Shown: positions 34,896 to 44,815 of the stretch, piece after piece
How the letters are laid out: every line of letters begins with the position of its first letter
Numbering within the stretch: the first letter of the stretch is position 1
NCBI GenBank assembly: GCA_004296955.1
Contig: SCVB01000042.1
Location: forward strand, 62,001-126,000
Origin: Brevundimonas sp.
GTDB taxonomy: Bacteria; Pseudomonadota; Alphaproteobacteria; Caulobacterales; Caulobacteraceae
Direction of reading: 5' to 3'
Length of the DNA stretch: 64,000 nt
The notes under the pieces: generated by a model
What the model was told of the DNA's origin: nothing
Database searches by the model: none
Seen by the model: only the letters and a program-made list of their open reading frames with translations
Position numbers and translations under genes: made by a program

Positions 34896-37352
34896 ATGTC
34901 GGCGTCCGCTCCATCAGGCAGGGACGCCCGGGAGGCCGCCGCGACCGGCTATGTCCTTTCCCTCGATGAGGTCGGGCTGGACGATGTCGCCGCCGTCGGC
35001 GGCAAGACCGCCTCCCTCGGGGAGTTGAGGCGATTGCTGCGCGGCCGGGCGGTCACGACACCCGACGGGTTCGCGGTCACGGCGGCGGCCTATCGCGACG
35101 TCCTGACCGCCGCCGGCGCATGGGAGCGCCTGTCGGTTCTGTTCGACGATCTCGACATCGATGACGTCGCACAGGTCGCGGCCCGGGGCGCCCGGGCCCG
35201 CGCCATAGTCTACGACGCCACGGACGACCCCCGGCTCAGGGCCGCGATCGCCAGAGCGTACCGCGGGATGGCCGCGCCATCGGACCCGTCGCCCGGGGTC
35301 GCCGTACGCAGCTCCGCCACGGCCGAGGACCTGCCGGAAGCCAGCTTCGCCGGCCAGCACGACAGCTTTCTGCATGTCGCCGGCGAGGCCGCGGTCTTCG
35401 AGGCCTGCCGGCGCTGTCTTGCGTCCCTGTTCACCGATCGGGCCATCGTCTACCGGGCGCAGAACGGGTTCGACCACCTCAAGGTCGCCCTGTCGGTCGC
35501 CGTCATGCGGATGGTGGACGCCGACGAGGGCGCCAGCGGCGTCGCCTTCACCCTCGATACCGAAACCGCCTTCCCCGAGGTGGTGTTCATCACCGGCGCC
35601 TGGGGGCTCGGCGAGGGCATCGTCCAGGGCCGGGTGGGCCCCGACGAATTCTACGTCCACAAGCCGACCTACCGGGCCGGCTATCGCGCCGTGCTCAGGC
35701 GCACCCTCGGTGACAAGGCGACCCGCCTCGTCCGGCCGCGCCGCGGCGCCGCCTCGGGCGTGCTGCGTGAACGGGCGGTCCCCCGCCGCGACCGTGACCG
35801 GTTCTGCATCACGGACGAGGAGGCGCTGGAGCTCGCCGGCGCCGCCATCGCCGTCGAGGATCACTATTCCGCCCATGCCGGACACCGGGTTCCGATGGAT
35901 CTGGAGTGGGCCAGGAGCGGCGCCGACGGCCCCCTCTACATCCTGCAGGCGCGGCCGGAGACGGCCGCCTCCCGCCGCCCCGAGGGCGTCTATGAAGTCC
36001 GCCGCCTGGACCCGGGCGAGGCGCTGATCCTCGCCGCCGGCAAGGCGGTGGGCCAGGGGGTGGCGGCAGGGCCGGTGCGGGTGGTCGCCACCGGGGCCGA
36101 CCTGGCCGCCTTCGTCCCCGGCGAGGTCCTGGTCGCCGCAACCACCAGCCCCGACTGGCTACCGGCGATGAGGAACGCGGCGGCGATCGTCACCGACAAG
36201 GGCGGACGCACCTGCCACGCCGCCATCGTCGCGCGGGAGCTCGGCATCCCCGCCGTGGTCGGGACCGGCGACGCGACCCGCCGTCTCGGGGACGGTCAGG
36301 CGGTCACGGTCAGTTGCGCCCGCGGCGAGGACGGCGCCGTCTACGCCGGCCGGCTGCCCTGGACCGTGGAGCGGCTGCGGACGGCGGACCTGCCGGTCAC
36401 GCGGACCGCCGTCATGCTCAATCTGGCCCAGCCCGACCTGGCCTTCCAGGCCGCCGCCCTTCCGGCCGCGGGCGTGGGACTGGCCCGGATCGAATTCATC
36501 ATCAGCGAACTGATCGGCGTCCATCCGATGGCCGCCGCCCATCCGGACCGGGTCGTCTCCGATCGTGCGCGCCGGGCCATCGCCGCCTGGGCGCGGTCGG
36601 ACGAGTCCCCGAGGGTCTGTTTCATCCGCCAGCTGGCGGAAGGCGTGGGCGCGATCGCCGCGGCCTTCTATCCGCGGCCGGTCATCGTCCGCCTTTCCGA
36701 CTTCAAGACCAATGAATACGCCTCGCTCACCGGCGGCGCGGGTTTCGAACCCGTGGAGGAGAACCCCATGCTCGGGTTCCGCGGCGCGGCTCGCTATACC
36801 CATCCGCTGTACGCGGACGGCTTCGCCCTCGAATGCGAGGCGCTGGCCCGGGTCCGCGACGTCATGGGGCTGACCAACATCCGGCTGATGGTGCCCTTCT
36901 GCCGTCGGGTCGACGAGGGGCGGCGGGTGCTCGACGCCCTGGCCGCCCACGGCCTCCGCCAGGGCCCGGGCGGGGTCGAGGTCTATGTGATGTGCGAGAT
37001 CCCCAACAATGTGATCCAGATCGACGCCTTCGCCCAACTGTTCGACGGCTTCTCGATCGGGTCCAATGATCTGACCCAGCTCGTCCTGGGCGTGGACCGG
37101 GATTCGGCGGAGGTCGCCTTCGATTTCGACGAGCGGGATCCGGGCGTGCTGGAGATGCTCCGGCAGGCCGTCGCCGGCGCCAGACGCAATGGCCGGCCCA
37201 TCGGCATCTGCGGCGAGGCCCCGGCGTCCTGGCCCGAGATCGCGGCCCTGCTGGTGCGCGCGGGCATCGACTCCATCAGTGTGAATCCGGGCAGCTTTCC
37301 CCGGACGGTCGTCGCCATCGCCCGGGCGGAGGCGGAGATGGCCGCCGTCTGA
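34896..37352 (+). CDS. ppsA: Phosphoenolpyruvate synthase
   Basis: 818 residues, typical PpsA length. It has the N-terminal ATP-grasp domain (GGKTASLGEL near 35, SSATAEDLPEASFAGQHDSFL near 133, GLGEGIVQG near 242), the swivelling phospho-His domain with GGRTCHAAIVAREL (His near 441) and the C-terminal PEP/pyruvate barrel with NPMLGFRG, MVPFCRRVDEG, SIGSNDLTQL and the catalytic Cys in GICGEAP. It converts pyruvate plus ATP to PEP, AMP and phosphate. Start 3 bp after the PRTase stop, so the USP-PRTase-ppsA group is one operon, likely oxygen-regulated. Confidence 0.94.
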   Translation: MSASAPSGRDAREAAATGYVLSLDEVGLDDVAAVGGKTASLGELRRLLRGRAVTTPDGFAVTAAAYRDVLTAAGAWERLSVLFDDLDIDDVAQVAARGARARAIVYDATDDPRLRAAIARAYRGMAAPSDPSPGVAVRSSATAEDLPEASFAGQHDSFLHVAGEAAVFEACRRCLASLFTDRAIVYRAQNGFDHLKVALSVAVMRMVDADEGASGVAFTLDTETAFPEVVFITGAWGLGEGIVQGRVGPDEFYVHKPTYRAGYRAVLRRTLGDKATRLVRPRRGAASGVLRERAVPRRDRDRFCITDEEALELAGAAIAVEDHYSAHAGHRVPMDLEWARSGADGPLYILQARPETAASRRPEGVYEVRRLDPGEALILAAGKAVGQGVAAGPVRVVATGADLAAFVPGEVLVAATTSPDWLPAMRNAAAIVTDKGGRTCHAAIVARELGIPAVVGTGDATRRLGDGQAVTVSCARGEDGAVYAGRLPWTVERLRTADLPVTRTAVMLNLAQPDLAFQAAALPAAGVGLARIEFIISELIGVHPMAAAHPDRVVSDRARRAIAAWARSDESPRVCFIRQLAEGVGAIAAAFYPRPVIVRLSDFKTNEYASLTGGAGFEPVEENPMLGFRGAARYTHPLYADGFALECEALARVRDVMGLTNIRLMVPFCRRVDEGRRVLDALAAHGLRQGPGGVEVYVMCEIPNNVIQIDAFAQLFDGFSIGSNDLTQLVLGVDRDSAEVAFDFDERDPGVLEMLRQAVAGARRNGRPIGICGEAPASWPEIAALLVRAGIDSISVNPGSFPRTVVAIARAEAEMAAV

Positions 37353-37477
37353 CCGCGCGCGGCCATCGGGACGGGCGCCGCAGCTGTATGAAATTTAGGG
37401 CAAGCGGGAGGCGCCTGGCGCGCGCCAAGCCGCAGTGGCGCGCACCCGGGCGCGGATCTCCCTCGAGACCCTTTTCA

Positions 37478-37501
37478 TTCATTTAGTGCTAAGTTAGTGA
37501 A
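37478..37501. promoter_or_regulatory. 24-bp operator, copy 1 (before the CoA ligase)
   Basis: Starts TTCAT, has the invariant core TTAGTGCTAA and ends AGTGAA. It matches the copy at 39936-39959 at 20 of 24 positions, with all differences transitions, and its ends are inverted (TTCA...TGAA). Probable binding site for the TetR regulator encoded between the two copies. Confidence 0.65.
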
Positions 37502-37563
37502 CAGGACGCCCTGGTGCTCGACCGTGGAGAGAGACCGTCCAGGGTCAGGGAGATGTCGCCGCC

Positions 37564-39030
37564 ATGCCGAGTCCACAGGTCGCGCTAAGCGCCATTCTGG
37601 CCCATCACGCGCAGGGCGCGCCCTCGCGGCTGGCCGTGGTGCAGGACGACGTCGGCGTCAGCTACGCTGAACTCGACGCGCGCACGAACCGTCGGGCGAG
37701 ATGGCTGGCGTCGCAGGGCGCCGGCTATGGCGACTTCGTCACGGTCGCCCTGCCCAACGGCCTGGAGTTCTACGAGACCGTCTTCGCCCTCTGGAAGCTC
37801 GGCGCGATCCCCAACATCGTCGCGGCCAAGCTCGCGCGGCCGGAGCTGGAGGCGATCCTCGACATCGTTCGGCCCCGGCTGTTCGTCGGTTCGGCGCCGG
37901 CGCCCGGCATCGCGACGCTGGCCCCGGGCCAGCCGGTTCCGGACCGCTATTCCGCGGACTCCTTGCCTGAAGTGGTCTCGCCGCACTGGAAGGCGATGAC
38001 CAGCGGCGGTTCGACGGGGCGTCCGAAAGTGATCGTCGACGCCATGCCGGCGCAGTGGAATCCGGAGGAGGGCTTCCTCCTCCAGCGTCCGGGCGATGTG
38101 ATCCTGAATCCCGGGCCGCTTTATCACAACGCCCCGTTCCACTGCATCAGCATGGGGATGTTCGTCGGCGCCACCATCGTCGAAATGGGGCGGTTCGACG
38201 CGCTCCGGGCGCTGCAGCTGATCGAAGCGCACGGGGTGAACTGGGTGACCATGGTGCCGACGATGATGCATCGCATCTGGCAGCTTGGCCCCGAGGTCTT
38301 GTCGCAGTTTTCCCTGCCCAGTTTGCGGATGATGCTGCACATGGCCGCCCCCTGCGCGCCGTGGCTCAAGGAGGCCTGGATCGACTGGCTGGGCGGCGAG
38401 CGGGTCTGGGAATATTACGGCACGACCGAGGGCATCGGCTCGACGATCATCTCCGGCACGGACTGGCTGGCCCATCGCGGCTCGGTGGGTCGGGTCCGCG
38501 AGGGCTATGAGATGAAGATCCTCGACGAGGCGGGCCTTGAGCGCGCGACGGGCGAGGTGGGAGAGGTCTATTTCCGCCCGGACGGCGGGCCGGGCTCGAC
38601 CTATCATTATCTCGGCAGCGCGTCGAAACGCGTCGGCGACTGGGAGACGGTGGGAGACCTCGGCTCTGTCGACGAGGCGGGCTATCTCTATCTGGCCGAC
38701 CGCCGCAACGATCTGATCATCTCCGGTGGCGCCAACATCTATCCGGCGGAGGTCGAAGCCGCCATCGACGCCCATCCGGCCGTGCGGGGCAGCGCGGTGA
38801 TCGGGCTTCCCGACGAGGAATGGGGCGCGAGGGTCCACGCCATCGTCCAGCCGCTCGAGGACTCCGGGCTGGAGGAACAGGAATTGCTGGACTTCGTCGC
38901 CGACCGTCTGGCGCGTTTCAAACTGCCCAGAAGCATCGAGTTCACGCCCGAACCCCTGCGCGACGAGGCCGGCAAGGTGCGCCGCGCGGCCCTCCGTCAG
39001 GCCCGGCTGGAGCCGGCGGCGGGCGCCTGA
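37564..39030 (+). CDS. AMP-binding acyl-CoA ligase (bile-acid/aryl-CoA ligase-like)
   Basis: 488 residues, short for the family. The AMP-binding P-loop TSGGSTGRPK lies near residue 142, the YYGTTEG motif near 285, the hinge region GDLGSVDEAGYLYLADRRND near 365-385 followed by SGGANIYPAEVE, and the catalytic Lys in DEAGKVRRAAL near the end. It activates a carboxylic acid to acyl-AMP and then to the CoA thioester. It opens the catabolic cluster and has the TetR-type operator 62 bp upstream of its start. The compact form resembles ligases for bulky acids such as bile acids; the actual substrate is unknown. Confidence 0.88.
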   Translation: MPSPQVALSAILAHHAQGAPSRLAVVQDDVGVSYAELDARTNRRARWLASQGAGYGDFVTVALPNGLEFYETVFALWKLGAIPNIVAAKLARPELEAILDIVRPRLFVGSAPAPGIATLAPGQPVPDRYSADSLPEVVSPHWKAMTSGGSTGRPKVIVDAMPAQWNPEEGFLLQRPGDVILNPGPLYHNAPFHCISMGMFVGATIVEMGRFDALRALQLIEAHGVNWVTMVPTMMHRIWQLGPEVLSQFSLPSLRMMLHMAAPCAPWLKEAWIDWLGGERVWEYYGTTEGIGSTIISGTDWLAHRGSVGRVREGYEMKILDEAGLERATGEVGEVYFRPDGGPGSTYHYLGSASKRVGDWETVGDLGSVDEAGYLYLADRRNDLIISGGANIYPAEVEAAIDAHPAVRGSAVIGLPDEEWGARVHAIVQPLEDSGLEEQELLDFVADRLARFKLPRSIEFTPEPLRDEAGKVRRAALRQARLEPAAGA

Positions 39031-39043
39031 AACCGGCGGGGCT

Positions 39044-39796
39044 TCAGGCGGTCGGCTTGCGCGTCCGGGTCTTGCCGCCCTTCGCCGCCTTCGCCGCCGG
39101 CGGGGCGGCCGCGGCGGACAGCCGGTGTCGGTGCAGGGCTTCGAAGCCGCCGGCCATGAAGGTCACGAACCGCTCGCGGACCGCCTCGAAATCCTCCGAC
39201 CGGCACAGCTTGTCGGACAGGCGATCGATCCGCCCCGTGCGCGACAGGATCAGGGTGTAGGCGCCCGAGGTGAACTGGAAGCTCCAGAACAGGTCCTCGG
39301 GCTGGGCGTCGGGCGAAGCCCTGTGCAGCAGCTCGATGAGGCGAAGCACCAGCGGATCGAAATAGGCGTCCATCATCTCGGCGCCGTAGCCGGGCGCATT
39401 GTTCACCTGGGCGAAGATGCGCCCGAAATTGCGCCAGCCCTCGTCGCCGTTGATGTAGACGTCGAAGGCGCTGTCGTAATAGGCGCGCAGCGCGCCCTCG
39501 ATGGTCGGATGGTCCCCGGCCTCCGCCTCATAGGCGTCCAGCCCCGCGGTCCGCGCGGTCACCGCATACTCGACACGCCGTTCGAACACCGCGTCGAACA
39601 GGGCCTTCTTGCCATCATAGTAGTAGTGGATCAGCGCCGGATGGATGCCCATCTTGTCGGCGACATCCTTGATCGTGACCCCGAAATATCCCAGCTGGGA
39701 AAACAGGTCTTCGGCCGTATCGAGGATCAGTTTCACGGTCCCGGCGCGCTGCTCGGCGCGCGTTCGGCGCCCCTCGCGTTCTGGCGCTCCTGCCAT
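39044..39796 (-). CDS. TetR/AcrR family transcriptional regulator
   Basis: 250 residues. The N-terminal HTH has ILDTAEDLFSQLGYFGVTIKDVADKMGIHPALIHYYYDGKKALFDAVF (helices about 20-65), followed by a helical ligand domain and a basic Ala/Lys tail (KAAKGGKTRTRK). I take ATG 39796 because GGAGAG sits 9 nt before it; a TTG at 39805 is the alternative. It is transcribed against the rest of the cluster, and the operator-like sequence appears at both outward promoters, so it is the likely local repressor. Confidence 0.9.
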   Translation of the reverse strand: MAGAPEREGRRTRAEQRAGTVKLILDTAEDLFSQLGYFGVTIKDVADKMGIHPALIHYYYDGKKALFDAVFERRVEYAVTARTAGLDAYEAEAGDHPTIEGALRAYYDSAFDVYINGDEGWRNFGRIFAQVNNAPGYGAEMMDAYFDPLVLRLIELLHRASPDAQPEDLFWSFQFTSGAYTLILSRTGRIDRLSDKLCRSEDFEAVRERFVTFMAGGFEALHRHRLSAAAAPPAAKAAKGGKTRTRKPTA

Positions 39797-39935
39797 CCCC
39801 TGCAACTCTCCAACGGGCCGATCCCGGACGGTTCCGATCCCGTCGCCCTTGGCCGACGATGAGGCAGGGGTCCCTGCGGGTCAAGGATTCCCGACAGTTG
39901 GTTCAGTCGCAAATAAATGAGCTTGACCACACTCA

Positions 39936-39959
39936 TTCACTTAGTGCTAAATCAATGAA
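39936..39959. promoter_or_regulatory. 24-bp operator, copy 2 (before the TonB receptor)
   Basis: Starts TTCAC, contains TTAGTGCTAA and ends CAATGAA. It overlaps the -10 region implied by a TTGACC at 39923-39928, a position suited to repression. It lies in the divergent gap between tetR and the receptor gene. Confidence 0.65.
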
Positions 39960-40026
39960 CCCCGAAAAACCGTCCGGCTGCGGGCGCGGGGGCAGAGCGG
40001 TAAACCGCCATCAGGGGAGGAAAACC

Positions 40027-42711
40027 ATGGCGAGATCCTGGAGAACCACGCGGCAGATCGCCCTGTCGGGTGCATCGATCGCTGCGGCGATGATTTTTGC
40101 GGCGCAGCCGGCCGTCGCCCAGACTGCCGGCGAGGGGCCGCAGGACCCGGATCAGGCCCCCGGGGCCGCCGAAGCCGTGCTCGACGACGTCATCGTCACC
40201 GGCACGAGCATCCGGGGCGTCCCGCCGACCGGCTCCAACCTCATCAGCGTTTCGCGCGAGGACATTCTGACCCACGGCGGCGCCAACACGCCCGACCTGA
40301 GCGCCAGCATCCCGCAACTCAGCAGCTTCAACACCGCGCCCCAGACCAGTCCCGGCACGGGGCCGGGCCTGGGCTCCTTCGCTCCCGCCCTCCGCGGCCT
40401 GCCCGCGACGGCGACCCTGCCCCTGCTGAACGGCCACCGGCTCGTGGGCGCGGGCGTGCAGGTGACGAACCCCGACTATCCGCTGATCCCGAACCTGGCC
40501 GTTGAACGGATCGAGGTCGTGGCGGACGGCGCCTCCTCGATCTACGGATCGGACGCCGTCGCCGGCGTGGTGAACTTCATCACCCGGCGGAACGTCGACG
40601 GCGTCGAGGTCTCCGCGAGCTACGGCGTCGGCGACGGCTACCAGGGGGGCAATGTCGGCGTCCTGGTGGGCAAGAACTGGGGAACGGGATCCCTTCTCGC
40701 CGCCTACCAGTTCTCCGATAACGACAACATCACCGGCGGCGAGCGCGATTACCGGGTGCTGGACTACAGACCCTGGGGCGGCGTGGACGCCCGCCCGACC
40801 GCCTGCGCCGAGCCGAATGTCTATCCCTTCCCGACCTATGCCACGCCCTATGCGTACGACTCAGCGACCGATTCCTTCGGCGCTGCTGGCACGCTGAACC
40901 GGTGTGACACCGGGGCCGGGGCGGACCTGTTTCCGGCCTCGACGATTCACGCGGGATTCCTGTCGGGGCGTCAGGATCTGGGCGACCGGGCGACGCTTTG
41001 GGGCGAGATCCTGTACTCGGACCGCCACGACGCCATTCGCGTCGCCCCCCAGAACGTCTTTGTCTACATGTACTGCCCCGGCTTGACCGCCAACCCGAAC
41101 GCCCGGTGCCCGACCGGCGCGGTCCATGAGTTTGTCTACTTCAACAGTGGCCAGCTGCTCGGGACGGATCACTTCACCAACACCAATGACAAGGCCGTCG
41201 GCAACTCATCGTTCGGGGTCGACTTCGACCTGCCGCGCGATCTGAATCTGACCGTCTACGGCACCGTCGACTGGGCGAAGAACGACAGCTACGTGTTCGC
41301 GCTGAGTCAGGCGGCGCTTCAGGCCCGGGCGGACATCGATCTGGATCCGTTCGGCTCCAACACGCCGCAAAGCGCGATCGACGCGATCCTGGCCGCCAAT
41401 TATTTCGTCGACATCACCGAACGGCACGAGGTCCGCGCCGCGGGCGCCAAGCTCGACGGTCCGCTGATGAGCCTGCCCGGCGGAGAGATGCGGTTCGCCC
41501 TCGGCGCCGAGGGCCGGTACGAGGCGTTCGAGCAGCGCGGCTACTATCTGTCGCCGGCGTTCAATGTCTCCGAGAACATGGAACGGGACATCGGCGCGGT
41601 TTACGGCGAGCTGTTCGTGCCGCTTGTCGGGGCCGGCAATGAAGCGCCCCTGATGCGCAGCCTGGCCCTGTCGATTTCGGGCCGGTACGACCACTACAGC
41701 GATTTCGGATCGACGACGAACCCGAAGATCGGCGTCACCTGGGAGCCGACCGAAGGTCTGGCTGTCCGGGGCTCGTGGGGCACCTCCTTCCGGGCGCCCG
41801 GCTTGCGCCAGCTGGGGGCCACGATCGGCTCCTTCTACACCGCCGCGGCGGGCGCGGCCGCGCTGGACGCGTCGCTGGCCGGCGTCCAGACCATCTATCT
41901 GTCGGGGGGCAATCCGGACCTCGCGCCTGAAGAGGCCACCACCTGGTCGTTCGGTTTCGACCTGACTCCGGACGCCCTGCCGGGCTTCCACGCCAGCCTG
42001 ACCTACTACAACGTGGACTACACCGATGTGATCGCCTCGCCGACCCTTCCGCAGGTCTTCGCGGATCCGGCGCTGACGAACTCGCTCGTCTTCTATGACG
42101 CGGCATACGCCCCCGGCGGCAATCCGGAGATCGACAACCTGCTGGGGATCGCGATCCCGAGCGGCGGCAGCCCGATCGCCGGCAACCCGATCTTCGTGGT
42201 GGATCGGCGGAACCAGAATCTGAGCAGGCTCACGACCGACGGCCTGGATTTCGCCACCGGCTATCGGTGGACGACAGGGTTCGGCGCCGTCTACGCCGGC
42301 CTCGCCGGCAACTATGTGCTCGGCTATCACACCCGGTTTTCACCCTCGGCTCCCGAATCCGACGTCCTGAAACTCGGCCTGTCCCGCTGGACGGCCCGGG
42401 CGTCGCTGGCGGTGGACGCGGGATCGATATCGGCCGGGGCCTTCGTCAACTACCGGGACGGCGTGACCAACAACTACAGCCTCGCGGCGGGTGGAACGGC
42501 CGCATACGAGTCCGATCCTTACGTCACCGTCGATCTTCGGCTCAGCTGGACGCTGCCGGCCGAAGGCCCGACCGACGGCATGGTGCTGGCCCTGATGGTC
42601 AATGACGTCTTCGATCAGGATCCGCCGTTCTTCCCGGGCTCTGAAGGCGTCGGCGGGGCCTACAATGTGATCGGCCGCTTCGTCTCGCTGAACCTTCGTA
42701 AAGCGTTCTGA
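40027..42711 (+). CDS. TonB-dependent outer-membrane receptor
   Basis: 894 residues. Signal peptide (cleavage near AVA-QT), TonB box-like DDVIVTGT near residue 52, plug domain with LLNGHRLVG and a RIEVVADGASSIYGSDAVAGVVNFITRR block (about 158-186), then a 22-strand barrel ending LNLRKAF with the terminal Phe. AGGGGAGG precedes the ATG. Upstream in-frame codons to 39859 are not used. It imports a large or scarce substrate, presumably the cluster's substrate, energised by TonB. Confidence 0.94.
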   Translation: MARSWRTTRQIALSGASIAAAMIFAAQPAVAQTAGEGPQDPDQAPGAAEAVLDDVIVTGTSIRGVPPTGSNLISVSREDILTHGGANTPDLSASIPQLSSFNTAPQTSPGTGPGLGSFAPALRGLPATATLPLLNGHRLVGAGVQVTNPDYPLIPNLAVERIEVVADGASSIYGSDAVAGVVNFITRRNVDGVEVSASYGVGDGYQGGNVGVLVGKNWGTGSLLAAYQFSDNDNITGGERDYRVLDYRPWGGVDARPTACAEPNVYPFPTYATPYAYDSATDSFGAAGTLNRCDTGAGADLFPASTIHAGFLSGRQDLGDRATLWGEILYSDRHDAIRVAPQNVFVYMYCPGLTANPNARCPTGAVHEFVYFNSGQLLGTDHFTNTNDKAVGNSSFGVDFDLPRDLNLTVYGTVDWAKNDSYVFALSQAALQARADIDLDPFGSNTPQSAIDAILAANYFVDITERHEVRAAGAKLDGPLMSLPGGEMRFALGAEGRYEAFEQRGYYLSPAFNVSENMERDIGAVYGELFVPLVGAGNEAPLMRSLALSISGRYDHYSDFGSTTNPKIGVTWEPTEGLAVRGSWGTSFRAPGLRQLGATIGSFYTAAAGAAALDASLAGVQTIYLSGGNPDLAPEEATTWSFGFDLTPDALPGFHASLTYYNVDYTDVIASPTLPQVFADPALTNSLVFYDAAYAPGGNPEIDNLLGIAIPSGGSPIAGNPIFVVDRRNQNLSRLTTDGLDFATGYRWTTGFGAVYAGLAGNYVLGYHTRFSPSAPESDVLKLGLSRWTARASLAVDAGSISAGAFVNYRDGVTNNYSLAAGGTAAYESDPYVTVDLRLSWTLPAEGPTDGMVLALMVNDVFDQDPPFFPGSEGVGGAYNVIGRFVSLNLRKAF

Positions 42712-42728
42712 CCCGTTGGGACGCTTCA

Positions 42729-44015
42729 ATGCCTGGTAGAGCCCGTTCGCGTACCCGCGGCCTCGATCCCGCAAAACTCGCCACGGTCCGGTCCGCCCTG
42801 CAGGGCTTCGTGGACCGTGGCGAACTGTCCGGGGTCGTGACCCTCGCCTCCCTGAACGGCGAGGTCGTCGAGACGAGCGCGATCGGGTGGAGCGACATCG
42901 AGACCCGGACCCCGATGCGACCGGACACCCTGTTCCGCATCGCCTCGATGACCAAGCCGGTCACCTCGGTCGCGGCCATGATGCTGATCGAGGAGGGCCG
43001 GATCGCTCTGTCGGATCCGATCTCCCGCTGGATCCCGGAACTGGCCGAGCCGCTCGTTCTGCGGGACGCCGCCGGCCCGCTGCACGATGTGGAGCCGGCG
43101 CGACGGGCGATCACCGTCGAGGATCTGCTCACCCATCGATCGGGCGTCGCCTATGCGCCCTTCTCGGAAGGCCCGCTCAAACAGGCCTATGAGTCTGCGC
43201 TCGGCGATCCGGGAATGAACCGTTCGACGCCGGATCAGTGGCTGGCCGCGCTCGGAGCCCTGCCGCTGGCCTTCCAGCCGGGCGAGCGCTTCCACTACGG
43301 TCATTCGACGGACGTGCTCGGCTTTCTGATCGGCCGGGTGGAAGGCAAGCCGTTCCGGGAGGTTCTGCGGGACCGCATCTTCGCGCCGCTCGGCATGGCC
43401 GACACGGACTTCTGGCTGCCCAGGGAGAAGCGCGGCCGGCTGGCCAGCCTGTACGCCTATGACAGCGCCTCGGGGGGCTTGGCCAAGGTCGAGCCCGAGA
43501 TGTACGACGAGCCGCCGGCCTATACGCCGGGCGGCGGCGGCCTGATCTCGTCGGCGCCCGACTATCACCGGTTCGCGCGCCTCTTGCTGGAGGGCGGCGC
43601 CCTCGACGGAGTCCGCCTGTTGCGTCCCGAAACCGTTCGCCTGATGCAGACCAACCGCCTGACGGAGGCCCAGCGGCGCATCCCGTTCGCGGGCATGGAT
43701 CTGTGGAAGAAGTCCGGCTTCGGGCTCGGGGTGTCGATCGCTGAGGATATCGTCGACAACCCCTATTCCTGCGGGGCCCCGGGTTCGATCACCTGGCCGG
43801 GCGTGTTCGGCACCTGGTGGCAGGCCGACCCGGTCAATGACCTTGTGCTGATCTATCTGGTCCAACACCAGGTGCCGGTGTCCGCCCGTTCCGGATCGAC
43901 CATCGCAACCGGGCGCGGCGCGGCGGGACGCCGCGCCCTGCCGGTCTATCAGCAAGGAATCTACGACGCCCTGGGCGAGCAGCCGGGATGGATGCGACAG
44001 GAACCGGCCGCGTGA
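42729..44015 (+). CDS. Serine hydrolase of the beta-lactamase/esterase (class C) family
   Basis: 428 residues without an obvious signal peptide. Catalytic SMTK (SxxK, residues 73-76) in RIASMTKPVTS, the Tyr of a YxN/S-type motif in FHYGHSTDVLG (about 191), and a C-terminal block with WPGVFGTWWQADP. Members include esterases, amide hydrolases and transesterases; within a ligase/transporter cluster an esterase role is most likely. Starts 17 bp after the receptor gene. Confidence 0.87.
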   Translation: MPGRARSRTRGLDPAKLATVRSALQGFVDRGELSGVVTLASLNGEVVETSAIGWSDIETRTPMRPDTLFRIASMTKPVTSVAAMMLIEEGRIALSDPISRWIPELAEPLVLRDAAGPLHDVEPARRAITVEDLLTHRSGVAYAPFSEGPLKQAYESALGDPGMNRSTPDQWLAALGALPLAFQPGERFHYGHSTDVLGFLIGRVEGKPFREVLRDRIFAPLGMADTDFWLPREKRGRLASLYAYDSASGGLAKVEPEMYDEPPAYTPGGGGLISSAPDYHRFARLLLEGGALDGVRLLRPETVRLMQTNRLTEAQRRIPFAGMDLWKKSGFGLGVSIAEDIVDNPYSCGAPGSITWPGVFGTWWQADPVNDLVLIYLVQHQVPVSARSGSTIATGRGAAGRRALPVYQQGIYDALGEQPGWMRQEPAA

Positions 44016-44812
44016 ACGCCCGGCCCGGCGCCATTGACGGACAGGTCGACGCCGCCGGCGATCGCATTCACTACGTCGTTCAGGGGGCCGGGGACCCGGT
44101 CCTGCTGATCCACGGCGCCTTCGGCAGCGGTATCAACTTCCTGCAGACCGAGTTCGGGCAGAGACTCGCGGAGCGGCGGCGGATTATCGCGCCGGACTCC
44201 CTCGGGCATGGAGAGAGCGACGCCCCGGCCGATCCCGGTCGTTACGGCGCCCGCCGCCGGGCCGACCATCTGGCCGCCGTCCTGGACGCTCTCGAAATCG
44301 AACGCGCCCATGTAGTCGGCTATTCCATGGGCGGCTGGATGGCCTCCGCCCTCGCGACCTTCCATCCCGGGCGCATCGCCTCGCTGGCGATCGGCGGATG
44401 GGATGTGGAGGCCGGCATGTATACGCCCGCCGCGGTCTGGGGCCTGCCGGAGATCACCTATGACATCCTCCTCGCCATGGTGCGCGAGACCCGTCCGGAG
44501 CGGCTGGTCGGGCTGAAACCCGAGCGGGAAGCCGGCCTCGCGGCGGCGATCAATGCGATGAACGATCTGGCCGGTCTGGCCGACGGCGTCGTCCGCTGCG
44601 CGGCGCCGACCACCCTGTGGCAGGGCCGGGACGACCTCTATCACGACGCGAGCCTCCGGTTCGCCGGGGAGCACGGCCTGTCGTTTATCGGACTGCCGGG
44701 CGATCACAGCTCGGTCCTCGAGGTGCACGGCGCCGAAGCGGCCCGGCGGGTCGCTGAATTCATCGAGCAAGCCGCGCGGCCCGGTCCCGGGCCGGCGAAC
44801 CAGCAGGGATAA
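43988..44812 (+). CDS. Alpha/beta hydrolase
   Basis: 274 residues. It has LLIHGAFGSG (oxyanion region), the nucleophile elbow GYSMGG with Ser113, an acidic residue after WQGRDD, and His in PGDHSSV (about 238). The family cleaves esters, lactones or C-C bonds in ring-degradation pathways. It overlaps the preceding hydrolase by 28 bp; an alternative GTG at 44012 gives a GTGA overlap with AGGA in front, and may be the true start. Confidence 0.88.
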   Translation: MDATGTGRVNARPGAIDGQVDAAGDRIHYVVQGAGDPVLLIHGAFGSGINFLQTEFGQRLAERRRIIAPDSLGHGESDAPADPGRYGARRRADHLAAVLDALEIERAHVVGYSMGGWMASALATFHPGRIASLAIGGWDVEAGMYTPAAVWGLPEITYDILLAMVRETRPERLVGLKPEREAGLAAAINAMNDLAGLADGVVRCAAPTTLWQGRDDLYHDASLRFAGEHGLSFIGLPGDHSSVLEVHGAEAARRVAEFIEQAARPGPGPANQQG

Positions 44813-44815
44813 GTC

